From NCBI GenBank assembly GCA_045866275.1, contig BAAFRX010000015.1:1-53458 (forward strand): DNA of 53,458 bases, written 5' to 3'. Both the position numbers and the translations under genes were made by a program. The DNA comes from Sideroxyarcus sp045866275. GTDB lineage: Bacteria; Pseudomonadota; Gammaproteobacteria; Burkholderiales; Gallionellaceae. Below are positions 33,193 to 40,561 of this stretch, piece after piece (the first letter of the stretch is position 1; each line of letters starts with the position of its first letter). Under the pieces are notes generated by a model that was not told the DNA's origin, searched no databases, and was given only the letters and a program-made list of their open reading frames with translations.

Positions 33193-33720
33193 CTAGGTGT
33201 CCGCGGGGGCATGACCGCGGCTGATGGCGGTGAGGATACCCTGCAGAATGGCGACCGGCGTGGGCGGGCAACCGGGGACGGCCACATCGACCGGGATCAC
33301 GTTGGCGACCTTGCCGCAACTGGCATAGCCCTGGCCAAAGATGCCGCCATCGCAGCCGCAGTCGCCGATGGCCACCACCAGTTTGGGTTCCGGGGTGGCG
33401 TCGTAAGTGCGCCTGAGGGCGACTTCCATGTGCCGCGAGACCGGGCCGGTGACCAGCAGCAGGTCGGCATGGCGCGGGCTGGCGACGAACTTGATCCCCA
33501 TTCCTTCCAGGTTGTAATAGGCGTTGTTGACCGCGTGGATCTCCAGTTCGCAACCGTTGCATGACCCTGCATCCACCATGCGAATCGCTAGCGCACCGCC
33601 AAACACGTCCAGTATTTCCCGCTGCAAGCGCTGTTCGAGTACGCGCAGTGAGGCGTCGCCCTGCGGCGGCGTTTCGGTCTTGATGCCGGTCTTCACGATC
33701 TGTTTCAGTATCTGGTACAT
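33193..33720 (-). CDS. HyfI/NuoB-like small Fe-S subunit, Ehr complex copy 1
   Basis: A 175-residue paralogue of the copy 2 small subunit. It keeps DAGSCNGCE, GDCGCDGG and VPGCPP, and the identical stretch FVASPRHADLLLVTGPVS. A 4Fe-4S cluster equivalent to N2 of complex I is expected at the end of the electron path. N- and C-terminal parts differ clearly from copy 2, so the duplication is not recent. It follows the large subunit by nine bases. Confidence 0.9.
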   Translation of the reverse strand: MYQILKQIVKTGIKTETPPQGDASLRVLEQRLQREILDVFGGALAIRMVDAGSCNGCELEIHAVNNAYYNLEGMGIKFVASPRHADLLLVTGPVSRHMEVALRRTYDATPEPKLVVAIGDCGCDGGIFGQGYASCGKVANVIPVDVAVPGCPPTPVAILQGILTAISRGHAPADT

Positions 33721-33729
33721 GGCATGCCC

Positions 33730-35364
33730 CTACAAGTCGTGACCGCTGTAGCTCAAATTGAACGATTTGTTGATGAGCGGAAAGTCCGGCACGATGTTGT
33801 CGATGATGGCGTGTTCCAGCACCGGCCAGTTCTGCCAGGAGGGATCGTGCGGATGCACGCGCGCCAGATTGCCCTTTGCATCGGTGTGGATCGCCACCAT
33901 CACCTCGCCGCGCCACCCTTCCACCAGGCCGATGCCGAAACCGTTCGGCGGCAATTGCGCCATGGCCGGCGCCGTCTCTTCTTCGTGGACAAGATTGACC
34001 AGAATCTGCCGGATCAGGCGCAGGGACTCGAACAATTCGTCGAAGCGCACAATGACCCGCGCCGCCACGTCGCCGTTGCGGTAGGTGGCCATGCGCACGT
34101 CCAGCTTGTCGTAGGGTGCGCAGGCGAACTGGACGCGCGCATCCCAGGCCTGGGCGCTGGCGCGCCCGGCCATGCCGCACAGCCCCAGTTGCGCGGCCAG
34201 CTTGGGTGCGATGCGCCCGGCACCGATGTAGCGATCCTGCACTCCGGCATGTTCTTCATAAATCCCGCGCAGGATCGAGGCTTCCCGTTCCAGCATGCGA
34301 CATTCCTGCTCGATCAAATTCTTGCCTGCGCCATCGAGTCGCACCGCCACACCGCCCGGCATGATGCTGTCCATCAGGTAACGATGGCCGAACAGTGCAG
34401 CGTTGTTGCGCAACACCTGTTCCTTCAGGATCCAGAACTGGGCAAAGCCGAACGACAGTGCGACATCGCTGCCGAGATAGCCCAGATCCCCCAGATGATT
34501 GGCAATCCGCTCGCGTTCGAGCAGCAGCGCGCGCAGCCACAGCGCGCGATCCGGCGGGGTGGTGCCGGCGATGCTTTCCGCCGCCATCGCATAGGCCCAG
34601 GCATAGGCGACGGTGCTGTCGCCGCTCACCCGCCCAACCAGTTTTGCGCCCTGCTGCAGGCTACTGTGCTCGAAATGCTTTTCAATGCCCTTGTGGGTGT
34701 AACCGAGATGCTCTTCCAGGCGCAACACCCGCTCGCCGATCACGGAAAAGCGGAAGTGGCCGGGTTCGATGATGCCGGCATGCACCGGGCCGACGGCGAT
34801 CTCGTGCACGCCCTGTCCCGTCACCTGGACAAACGCATAGTCTTCCGCTTCGCGGGCGCCGTTTGCCGTCGCATCGAAATCCTTGCGCAAGGGGAAACTG
34901 CCGCCTTTCCATGCCCCGTGGCGCAGCCATTTGCGATGGTCGGTCGCCTCCAGCGGATGCAGCCCGAGCAAATCGTAAGTCGCGCGCTGCATGCGCGCAG
35001 CGGCGGGGAAAAGCCGGCTGATGTCCGGATAATGCGGGTGCGCTTCGGGCAACGGCACATGCAGGCACACCAGCCCGGTCTCGTTGATGAGAGTGACGTG
35101 CAGCGCATAACCGTTATTTTGAGATTCGCGTAGCGATTCGCTTGCTCCCTCGCCCGCTTGCGGGAGAGGGTTGGGGAGAGGGGAACGGTCTCGACCGTTC
35201 CCCTGTGCGCGCTCGTCGCTGCCCCACAGCGCTACCAGCCGGCCGCCACCGTCGCGCACTTGCTGGCAGATTTCCAGCAGACACTCCGGCCCGATCGTGC
35301 CCGCCCAGGTCGGCACGGCATCGGTCAGCCGGACAAGTTGCAATTGGGGATGTTTGATCGGCAT
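33730..35364 (-). CDS. HyfG/NuoCD-like large subunit lacking NiFe ligands, Ehr complex copy 1
   Basis: 544 residues, NuoC-like part fused to a NuoD/hydrogenase-like part, as in copy 2 (GPVHAGIIEPGHFRF, GYTHKGIEK and ERERIANHLGD shared). The hydrogenase ligand motifs are replaced by GRVSGDSTVAY and NLSYSGHD, so no NiFe site can form. Residues about 52-82 (including SPLPNPLPQAGEG) have no counterpart in copy 2. They are encoded by a palindromic repeat inserted in frame (35145-35207) in a loop of the NuoC-like domain. Likely membrane-associated via the HyfC-like subunit; electron donor and acceptor unknown. Confidence 0.9.
   Translation of the reverse strand: MPIKHPQLQLVRLTDAVPTWAGTIGPECLLEICQQVRDGGGRLVALWGSDERAQGNGRDRSPLPNPLPQAGEGASESLRESQNNGYALHVTLINETGLVCLHVPLPEAHPHYPDISRLFPAAARMQRATYDLLGLHPLEATDHRKWLRHGAWKGGSFPLRKDFDATANGAREAEDYAFVQVTGQGVHEIAVGPVHAGIIEPGHFRFSVIGERVLRLEEHLGYTHKGIEKHFEHSSLQQGAKLVGRVSGDSTVAYAWAYAMAAESIAGTTPPDRALWLRALLLERERIANHLGDLGYLGSDVALSFGFAQFWILKEQVLRNNAALFGHRYLMDSIMPGGVAVRLDGAGKNLIEQECRMLEREASILRGIYEEHAGVQDRYIGAGRIAPKLAAQLGLCGMAGRASAQAWDARVQFACAPYDKLDVRMATYRNGDVAARVIVRFDELFESLRLIRQILVNLVHEEETAPAMAQLPPNGFGIGLVEGWRGEVMVAIHTDAKGNLARVHPHDPSWQNWPVLEHAIIDNIVPDFPLINKSFNLSYSGHDL
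35145..35207. repeat. Palindromic repeat inserted in frame in the HyfG-like gene
   Basis: The unit cgcccgcttgcgggagaggg followed by ttggggagagggg and a perfect palindrome ggggaacggtctcgaccgttcccc makes no break in the frame. Related C/T-rich/G/A-rich palindromic units occur at 42312-42352 inside dnaE and at 46261-46297 between genes. Confidence 0.75.
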
Positions 35365-35368
35365 GGTC

Positions 35369-36826
35369 TTATCCCATCAAGGCGGCCGCCTGGCGATACC
35401 AGTCGGCGAGGTAAGGCGGCATGTACAGCCCGAGCATCAGCACCAGCAGCAGATGGAGGAATACCGGGATCAGCGCCGGCGGATGCGGCAAGGGCTTGGC
35501 GGTGGTTTCACCAAACACGACGGGCTGGATCTTGCCGAAGATCGCGGCGAAAGCAATGCCGAGCGAAACCAGCAGGATCGGCGTCGCCCACGGGTATTCG
35601 TGCATGGCGGTGGTGATGATGAGGAATTCGCTGGCGAACACCCCGAACGGGGGCATGCCGAGAATGGCAAAAGTTCCCAGCGCCAGCCCCCAGCCCACGG
35701 TCGGGCTGACTTGGAGCAAGCCGCGGATGTGTTCCATCTGCTGCGTGCCAACCTTTTGCACTGCATGACCGACGGCAAAGAAGATCGCCGATTTGGTCAG
35801 CGAGTGTACCGTCATGTGCAGCATGCCGGCAAAGGTGGCCACCGGACCGCCCATGCCGAAAGCGAACGTGATGAGCCCCATATGCTCGATCGAGGAATAG
35901 GCGAACATGCGCTTGATGTCTTTCTGGCGGAACAGGGAGAGCGCCGCCACCAGCAGGGAAAGCAGGCCGAAGCCCATCATCAGGTCACCGGCAAAATGGG
36001 TGCCCAGCGAGCCGTCCACCAACACCTTGCTGCGCATCACCGCGTTCAAGGCCACGTTCAGCAACAGGCCGGACAGCACGGCGGAAACCGGCGTCGGGCC
36101 TTCCGCATGCGCGTCCGGCAACCAGCTGTGCAGCGGCACCAGGCCGATCTTGGTGCCGTAGCCGACCAGCAGGAAGATGAACGCCAGCTTGAGCACGGTC
36201 GGTTCGAGTTCGCCCTTGACCGCATTAAGGTGCGTCCACAACAGTGCCGTACCGCCTTCGCCCAGCACGCGCTCGGCGGCGAAATACATGAGGATGGTGC
36301 CGAACAACGCCAGCGCGATGCCTACGCCGCAGAGGATGAAATACTTCCACGCCGCTTCCAGGCTGGCGGGAGTGCGATACAGGCTGACCAGCAACACCGT
36401 GGTCAGTGTCGCGGCTTCCATCGCCACCCAGATGATGCCGAGATTGTTGCTGGTGAGTCCCAGCAGCATGGTGAAGGTGAACAGCTGGTACATGCTGTAA
36501 TACAGGTGCAGCATGCCCGTCGAGAGCTTGCCGTGGTGCTGTTCGATGCGCATATAGGGGCGCGAGAACAGCGAGGTGGTGAACGCCACAAAGGCGGTCA
36601 GCGCAACCAGATAGACATTGAACGGGTCGATGAAAAACTGTTCGCCGAACACCACCTGCGGCCCGCTGTCGACGACCTGCATCGTCAGCATCACCGAGGC
36701 GGCAAAGGTGCAGAAACTCATGACCGAATTCAATTCCGCCGCCCACGCGCGCGCGCCGAACACGGCCAGCATGCCCCCGCCGAACAGGGGGATGAGCAAC
36801 AGGGCGAGCAGATACAGGTCAATCAT
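35369..36826 (-). CDS. hyfF: HyfF-like proton-pumping membrane subunit, Ehr complex copy 1
   Basis: A 485-residue NuoN/M-type antiporter-like subunit. Conserved elements are IIWVAMEAATLTTVLLVSLYRTP, YGTKIGLVPLHSWLPDAHAEGPTPVSAVLSG and SSIEHMGLITFAFG. It is the clear paralogue of 27942-29414 but diverged throughout. It overlaps the HyfE-like gene by eight bases and precedes the large subunit by four. Confidence 0.93.
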   Translation of the reverse strand: MIDLYLLALLLIPLFGGGMLAVFGARAWAAELNSVMSFCTFAASVMLTMQVVDSGPQVVFGEQFFIDPFNVYLVALTAFVAFTTSLFSRPYMRIEQHHGKLSTGMLHLYYSMYQLFTFTMLLGLTSNNLGIIWVAMEAATLTTVLLVSLYRTPASLEAAWKYFILCGVGIALALFGTILMYFAAERVLGEGGTALLWTHLNAVKGELEPTVLKLAFIFLLVGYGTKIGLVPLHSWLPDAHAEGPTPVSAVLSGLLLNVALNAVMRSKVLVDGSLGTHFAGDLMMGFGLLSLLVAALSLFRQKDIKRMFAYSSIEHMGLITFAFGMGGPVATFAGMLHMTVHSLTKSAIFFAVGHAVQKVGTQQMEHIRGLLQVSPTVGWGLALGTFAILGMPPFGVFASEFLIITTAMHEYPWATPILLVSLGIAFAAIFGKIQPVVFGETTAKPLPHPPALIPVFLHLLLVLMLGLYMPPYLADWYRQAAALMG

Positions 36827-37478
36827 CCTTCAGTTTCTCCATGTTCGAAATGTCCAGACTGTCGAAGGTCTCGCGGATCTGGAAGAAGAAGATACCGAAG
36901 ATAAAGCTGGCGACCAGCACATCCAGCGCGATGCCGAACTCGACCACCAGCGGCATGCCGTGGGTGGCGCTGGTGGCGGCAAAGAACAAACTGTTCTCCA
37001 GGGCGAGAAAGGCGACCACCTGGGTCACCGCCTTGCGCCGGGTCAGCATCATCAGCAGCGACAACAGCACCCCGGCCAGCGCGATACCGATCAGTCCGCG
37101 CGTGATACCTTCGGCCATTTGCGAAATCGGCGCGGCCAGATTGAAGGCAAAGATCACCAGCGCGAGGCCGACCAGCATGGTGGTCGGGATGTTGATCAGC
37201 GTCTCCACATCCCAGCGCACATTCAGCTTGCGCATCAGGCGATGCAGGAGCCAGGGCAGCAGCAGCACCTTGAGCACCAGGGTCAGTCCGGCGGAATAGT
37301 AAAGATGGTGCTGGTGGGTGGAGTAAGCCACGATCGCGGTGCTCAAGGTCAACAGCAGCCCCTGCCAGGCGAACAGGTTGATCATTGACAGAATGCGGCG
37401 CTGGGTCAGCATGGCGAACATGATCAGCAACAGCATCGCGGCGAGCAGATTGACGAGTTGGGGCGCGTAATTGTGCAT
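36819..37478 (-). CDS. hyfE: HyfE-like membrane subunit, Ehr complex copy 1
   Basis: A 219-residue membrane protein with about seven helices; the NuoK-like part holds VVAFLALENSLFFAAT with its conserved Glu, and the end (RETFDSLDISNMEKL) matches the copy 2 tail RDSFDSLDVSHLNRL. Its ATG at 37478 overlaps the HyfC-like stop (TGATG). A much longer open frame in the same register upstream is a shadow of the HyfC-like gene. Confidence 0.9.
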   Translation of the reverse strand: MHNYAPQLVNLLAAMLLLIMFAMLTQRRILSMINLFAWQGLLLTLSTAIVAYSTHQHHLYYSAGLTLVLKVLLLPWLLHRLMRKLNVRWDVETLINIPTTMLVGLALVIFAFNLAAPISQMAEGITRGLIGIALAGVLLSLLMMLTRRKAVTQVVAFLALENSLFFAATSATHGMPLVVEFGIALDVLVASFIFGIFFFQIRETFDSLDISNMEKLKDD

Positions 37479-38440
37479 CACACCCCCAGCAGAAAATGGA
37501 TCAGCAGACCGAGCACGGCGAGCAGGAACGCGGTGCCCAGAAATTCCGGCGCGCGGAAGATACGCATCTTGGCGCTCACGGTTTCCAGCAGCGCCAGCCC
37601 CGCGCCCGCCAGCATGAGCTTGGCGACCAGCGCGGCCAGCGCCAGCGGCAACCCCGCCCAGTTGCCCACCTCGGCGATGCCGTGCGGCATGAACAGCGCG
37701 ATGCCGAGCGAGATATAGGCGAACAATTTGAGACTGCTGGCCCACTCGATCAGCGCCAGATGGCGCGCCGAATATTCGAGAATCATCGCCTCGTGGATCA
37801 TGGTCAGTTCGAGGTGGGTGTTGGGATTGTCCACCGGAATGCGCGCATTCTCCGCCAGCAGCACGATCACGAAGGCCAGCGCGGCAAACGCCAGGCTGGG
37901 ATAGATCACGAACTGGTGATGCGCCAGAGTATCGATGATACTGGGCAACTGGGTGGAATGGCTGATCATCGAAGCGGTGAACAGCACCATCAGCAGCGCC
38001 GGCTCGGCAAGGAAGGACACCAGCATCTCGCGCCGGGCGCCAAGGGTGCCGAAGGCGGTGCCGATATCCATTGCGGCCAGCGCGATGAACACCCGCGCCA
38101 CCGCGAACACGCCGACCAGCGCGATCACGTCGGCGGCGCGCGAAAAGGGCAGATCGATGGCGATGATGGGGATGATCGCCGCGGCCAGCCACATGCAGCC
38201 GAACACGATATACGGCGTGGCGCGAAACAGGGGCGATGCGTTGTGCGCGATCACCGCATCCTTGTGAAACAGCTTGTGCAGCACGCGATACGGCTGCAAC
38301 ACCCCCGCACCGGAACGGTTCTGCAACCAGGCCTGACACTGGTTCACCCAGCCGGTCAGCAACGGCGCGGCCAGCACCACCAGCAGCAACTGGGTGAGCT
38401 GGAACAGGATGGCAAAAACGAGGTCGTAGGTTTCCATCAT
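37478..38440 (-). CDS. HyfC/NuoH-like membrane subunit, Ehr complex copy 1
   Basis: A 320-residue NuoH/HycD-type membrane subunit. Family blocks QPYRVLHKLFHKD, ENARIPVDNPNTHLELTM and IHEAMILEYSARHLALIEW are present. ATG at 38440 overlaps the HyfB-like stop (ATGATG), and the longer upstream frame has no support. Shares the block ALIEWASxLK with copy 2. Confidence 0.92.
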   Translation of the reverse strand: MMETYDLVFAILFQLTQLLLVVLAAPLLTGWVNQCQAWLQNRSGAGVLQPYRVLHKLFHKDAVIAHNASPLFRATPYIVFGCMWLAAAIIPIIAIDLPFSRAADVIALVGVFAVARVFIALAAMDIGTAFGTLGARREMLVSFLAEPALLMVLFTASMISHSTQLPSIIDTLAHHQFVIYPSLAFAALAFVIVLLAENARIPVDNPNTHLELTMIHEAMILEYSARHLALIEWASSLKLFAYISLGIALFMPHGIAEVGNWAGLPLALAALVAKLMLAGAGLALLETVSAKMRIFRAPEFLGTAFLLAVLGLLIHFLLGV

Positions 38441-40434
38441 ACAAACAGCAGCAACACCACCAGGGTAACGGCGGTGTAGGTCAGATACAGGTGAATGCGC
38501 CCGTGCTGCAACAGCCCGGCCAGGCCGGACAGTCTTTCGGTGAGATGCTGCAGGGGTCGGTACAGGATGTCCCACAACCGGTCTTCGCTGTGCCCGTGAT
38601 AGTGCGGATGCGCGTCGAACGGGGTCGGCACTTCGCGTTCAATCCTGAAGAACGGTTCGAAGATACGCCGGATCGGCTGGCCGAACCCTTCCGCCGTATC
38701 CTGCATGCGCGCATTCTGCGCGGGGTAGCCGCAATCCCACGGGGCGCTGCGGCGCACGCGGCCGTGGTACAAGCGGCGCACCAGCAGGCTGGCGAGCAAC
38801 ATTACCCCGAGCACTGCCAGCAGGAAGTACATCGGGCTGTAGCTGGCACGTTCGGTATCCACCGGCGTCAGGAACACCCAGTTATTGGCGGCATTGCCCA
38901 GCTGTGTGCCCAGCAGCATCTGCGCCACCTGATCCAACTGCCCCACCACGAACACCGGCGCCAGCCCCAGCAACACGCACCCCAGCGCCAACCAGCCCAT
39001 GCCGAGACGTTCCCAGATGCCGGCATCATGCGCATGTTCCAGCGCCGCCTCGCGATGCTGGCCGAGAAAGATCACGCCGTAAAACTTCACCATCACATAG
39101 GCCGCCAGCGCTGCCGCCATGGCAACCGCTGCCGCCGCCACCGGCACCAGCATGTTGATGTAATCGTTGGGCAGTCCGGGCGAGAGCAGAAACGCCTGCA
39201 ACAGCAGCCATTCCGACACGAAACCGTTGAGCGGCGGCAGGCCGGCGATGGCGAGCACCCCGACCAGCATCAGCCATGCCGCCCACGGCATCTTGCGCAT
39301 CAGACCGCCCATGCGCCCCATGTTGCGTTCGCCGGTGGCATGCAGAATGGAGCCGGTACCAACGAACAACAAGCTCTTGAACATGGCATGGTTGAGGCTG
39401 TGGTAGAGCGTGGCGATCAGCGCCAGCGCCGCCAGCGTGTCCTTGCCATAGACGTGAAAGATGAGGGTAAGGCCGATGCCCGCCAGCAGCAGGCCGATGT
39501 TCTCGATCGAGGAATACGCCAGCAGGCGCTTCATGTCGGCCTGTACGGCGGCGAACATCACGCCGAAGATGGCGGTCGCCAGCCCCAGCCCCAGCGCCAG
39601 CACCCCCCACCACCACAGTTGCGTACCGAGCAGATCGAAGGTCACGCGCAGGATGCCGTAGATTGCGGTTTTCAGCATCACGCCGCTCATCAGCGCCGAG
39701 ACCGGAGACGGTGCGGCCGGGTGCGCTTCCGGCAGCCACACATGCATCGGCAACACACCCGCCTTGGCACCAAAACCGAACAACGCCAGGAGAAACGCGA
39801 TCGAAGCCCAGAACGGGTTCAGCGCGGCGGCGCGCATCGCCTCGAAGGTATAGGCGCCGATGCCGTGCCCGCCCTGCATCACGCCGAAGCTCAACAGGAT
39901 GGCAATGGCGCCGACGTGCGCGATCAGCAGATAGAGGAATCCCGCCTTGCGGATCTCCACCACATGGTGGTCGGTGGTGACCAGAAAATACGACGACAGC
40001 GCCATCACTTCCCACGCGACCATGAACAGGTAGGCATCATCCGCCAGCATCACCAGCGCCATGCCGGCCAGGAACAGATGGTATTCAAGACACAACAAGC
40101 GCAGCGTCTTGTCCTCCAGATGGCGGAAATAACCGCTGCCGAACAACGAGATGCCGGCGGATGCCGTCCCCAGCAGGAGCAGGAAAAAAGCGGAAAGGGA
40201 ATCGAGGCGAAGATGGAACGGCAGGTCGGGCAAGCCCAAAGGCAACACCAAGGTCAGGGGCGCGGCCGGCAACGCGACCAGGGCGCCTCCCGCCAGCAAC
40301 AACGAAGCCGCGGCACTCAAGGGGAAAATGAAGCGCGCCGCATGCTTCAACCACAACCCGAGCACGCCAAGCATGATCCAGAACAGGATCACGCCAATGC
40401 ACACATCAAGGGCCGTAAGACTTGCTGCGCTCAT
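38437..40434 (-). CDS. hyfB: HyfB-like large antiporter-type subunit, Ehr complex copy 1
   Basis: A 665-residue NuoL/HyfB-type subunit with about sixteen helices: AWEVMALSSYFLVTTDHH, FGFGAKAGVLPMHVWLPEAHPAAPSPVSALMSGVMLK, LLAYSSIENIGLLLAG and the C-terminal PWDCGYPAQNARMQDTAEGFGQPIRRIF. It is the first gene of the twelve-gene array. Upstream, 127 bases separate it from the end of dnaE's reading direction; no clear promoter was found there. Confidence 0.93.
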   Translation of the reverse strand: MSAASLTALDVCIGVILFWIMLGVLGLWLKHAARFIFPLSAAASLLLAGGALVALPAAPLTLVLPLGLPDLPFHLRLDSLSAFFLLLLGTASAGISLFGSGYFRHLEDKTLRLLCLEYHLFLAGMALVMLADDAYLFMVAWEVMALSSYFLVTTDHHVVEIRKAGFLYLLIAHVGAIAILLSFGVMQGGHGIGAYTFEAMRAAALNPFWASIAFLLALFGFGAKAGVLPMHVWLPEAHPAAPSPVSALMSGVMLKTAIYGILRVTFDLLGTQLWWWGVLALGLGLATAIFGVMFAAVQADMKRLLAYSSIENIGLLLAGIGLTLIFHVYGKDTLAALALIATLYHSLNHAMFKSLLFVGTGSILHATGERNMGRMGGLMRKMPWAAWLMLVGVLAIAGLPPLNGFVSEWLLLQAFLLSPGLPNDYINMLVPVAAAAVAMAAALAAYVMVKFYGVIFLGQHREAALEHAHDAGIWERLGMGWLALGCVLLGLAPVFVVGQLDQVAQMLLGTQLGNAANNWVFLTPVDTERASYSPMYFLLAVLGVMLLASLLVRRLYHGRVRRSAPWDCGYPAQNARMQDTAEGFGQPIRRIFEPFFRIEREVPTPFDAHPHYHGHSEDRLWDILYRPLQHLTERLSGLAGLLQHGRIHLYLTYTAVTLVVLLLFV

Positions 40435-40561
40435 GCAATGTTACTTTTACACCCCGCCAATTTGATTGGAATCGAATCGGAGTTGCATGGATTGCATCCG
40501 GCGATTCAGCTTTCAGAAGGGCGCGATTCTACTCCTGCCCGAGCGTTTCCTTCAATGGCGG

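Noticed and set aside
36819..38444. A 541-codon frame spanning HyfC- and HyfE-like genes
   Set aside because: The first 320 codons are a shadow of the HyfC-like gene; the HyfE-like protein starts at 37478 with a TGATG overlap.
25846..40434. A functional hydrogenase-4 or formate hydrogenlyase
   Set aside because: All NiFe-ligand cysteines are missing in both large subunits, and there are no maturation, formate dehydrogenase or ferredoxin genes nearby.
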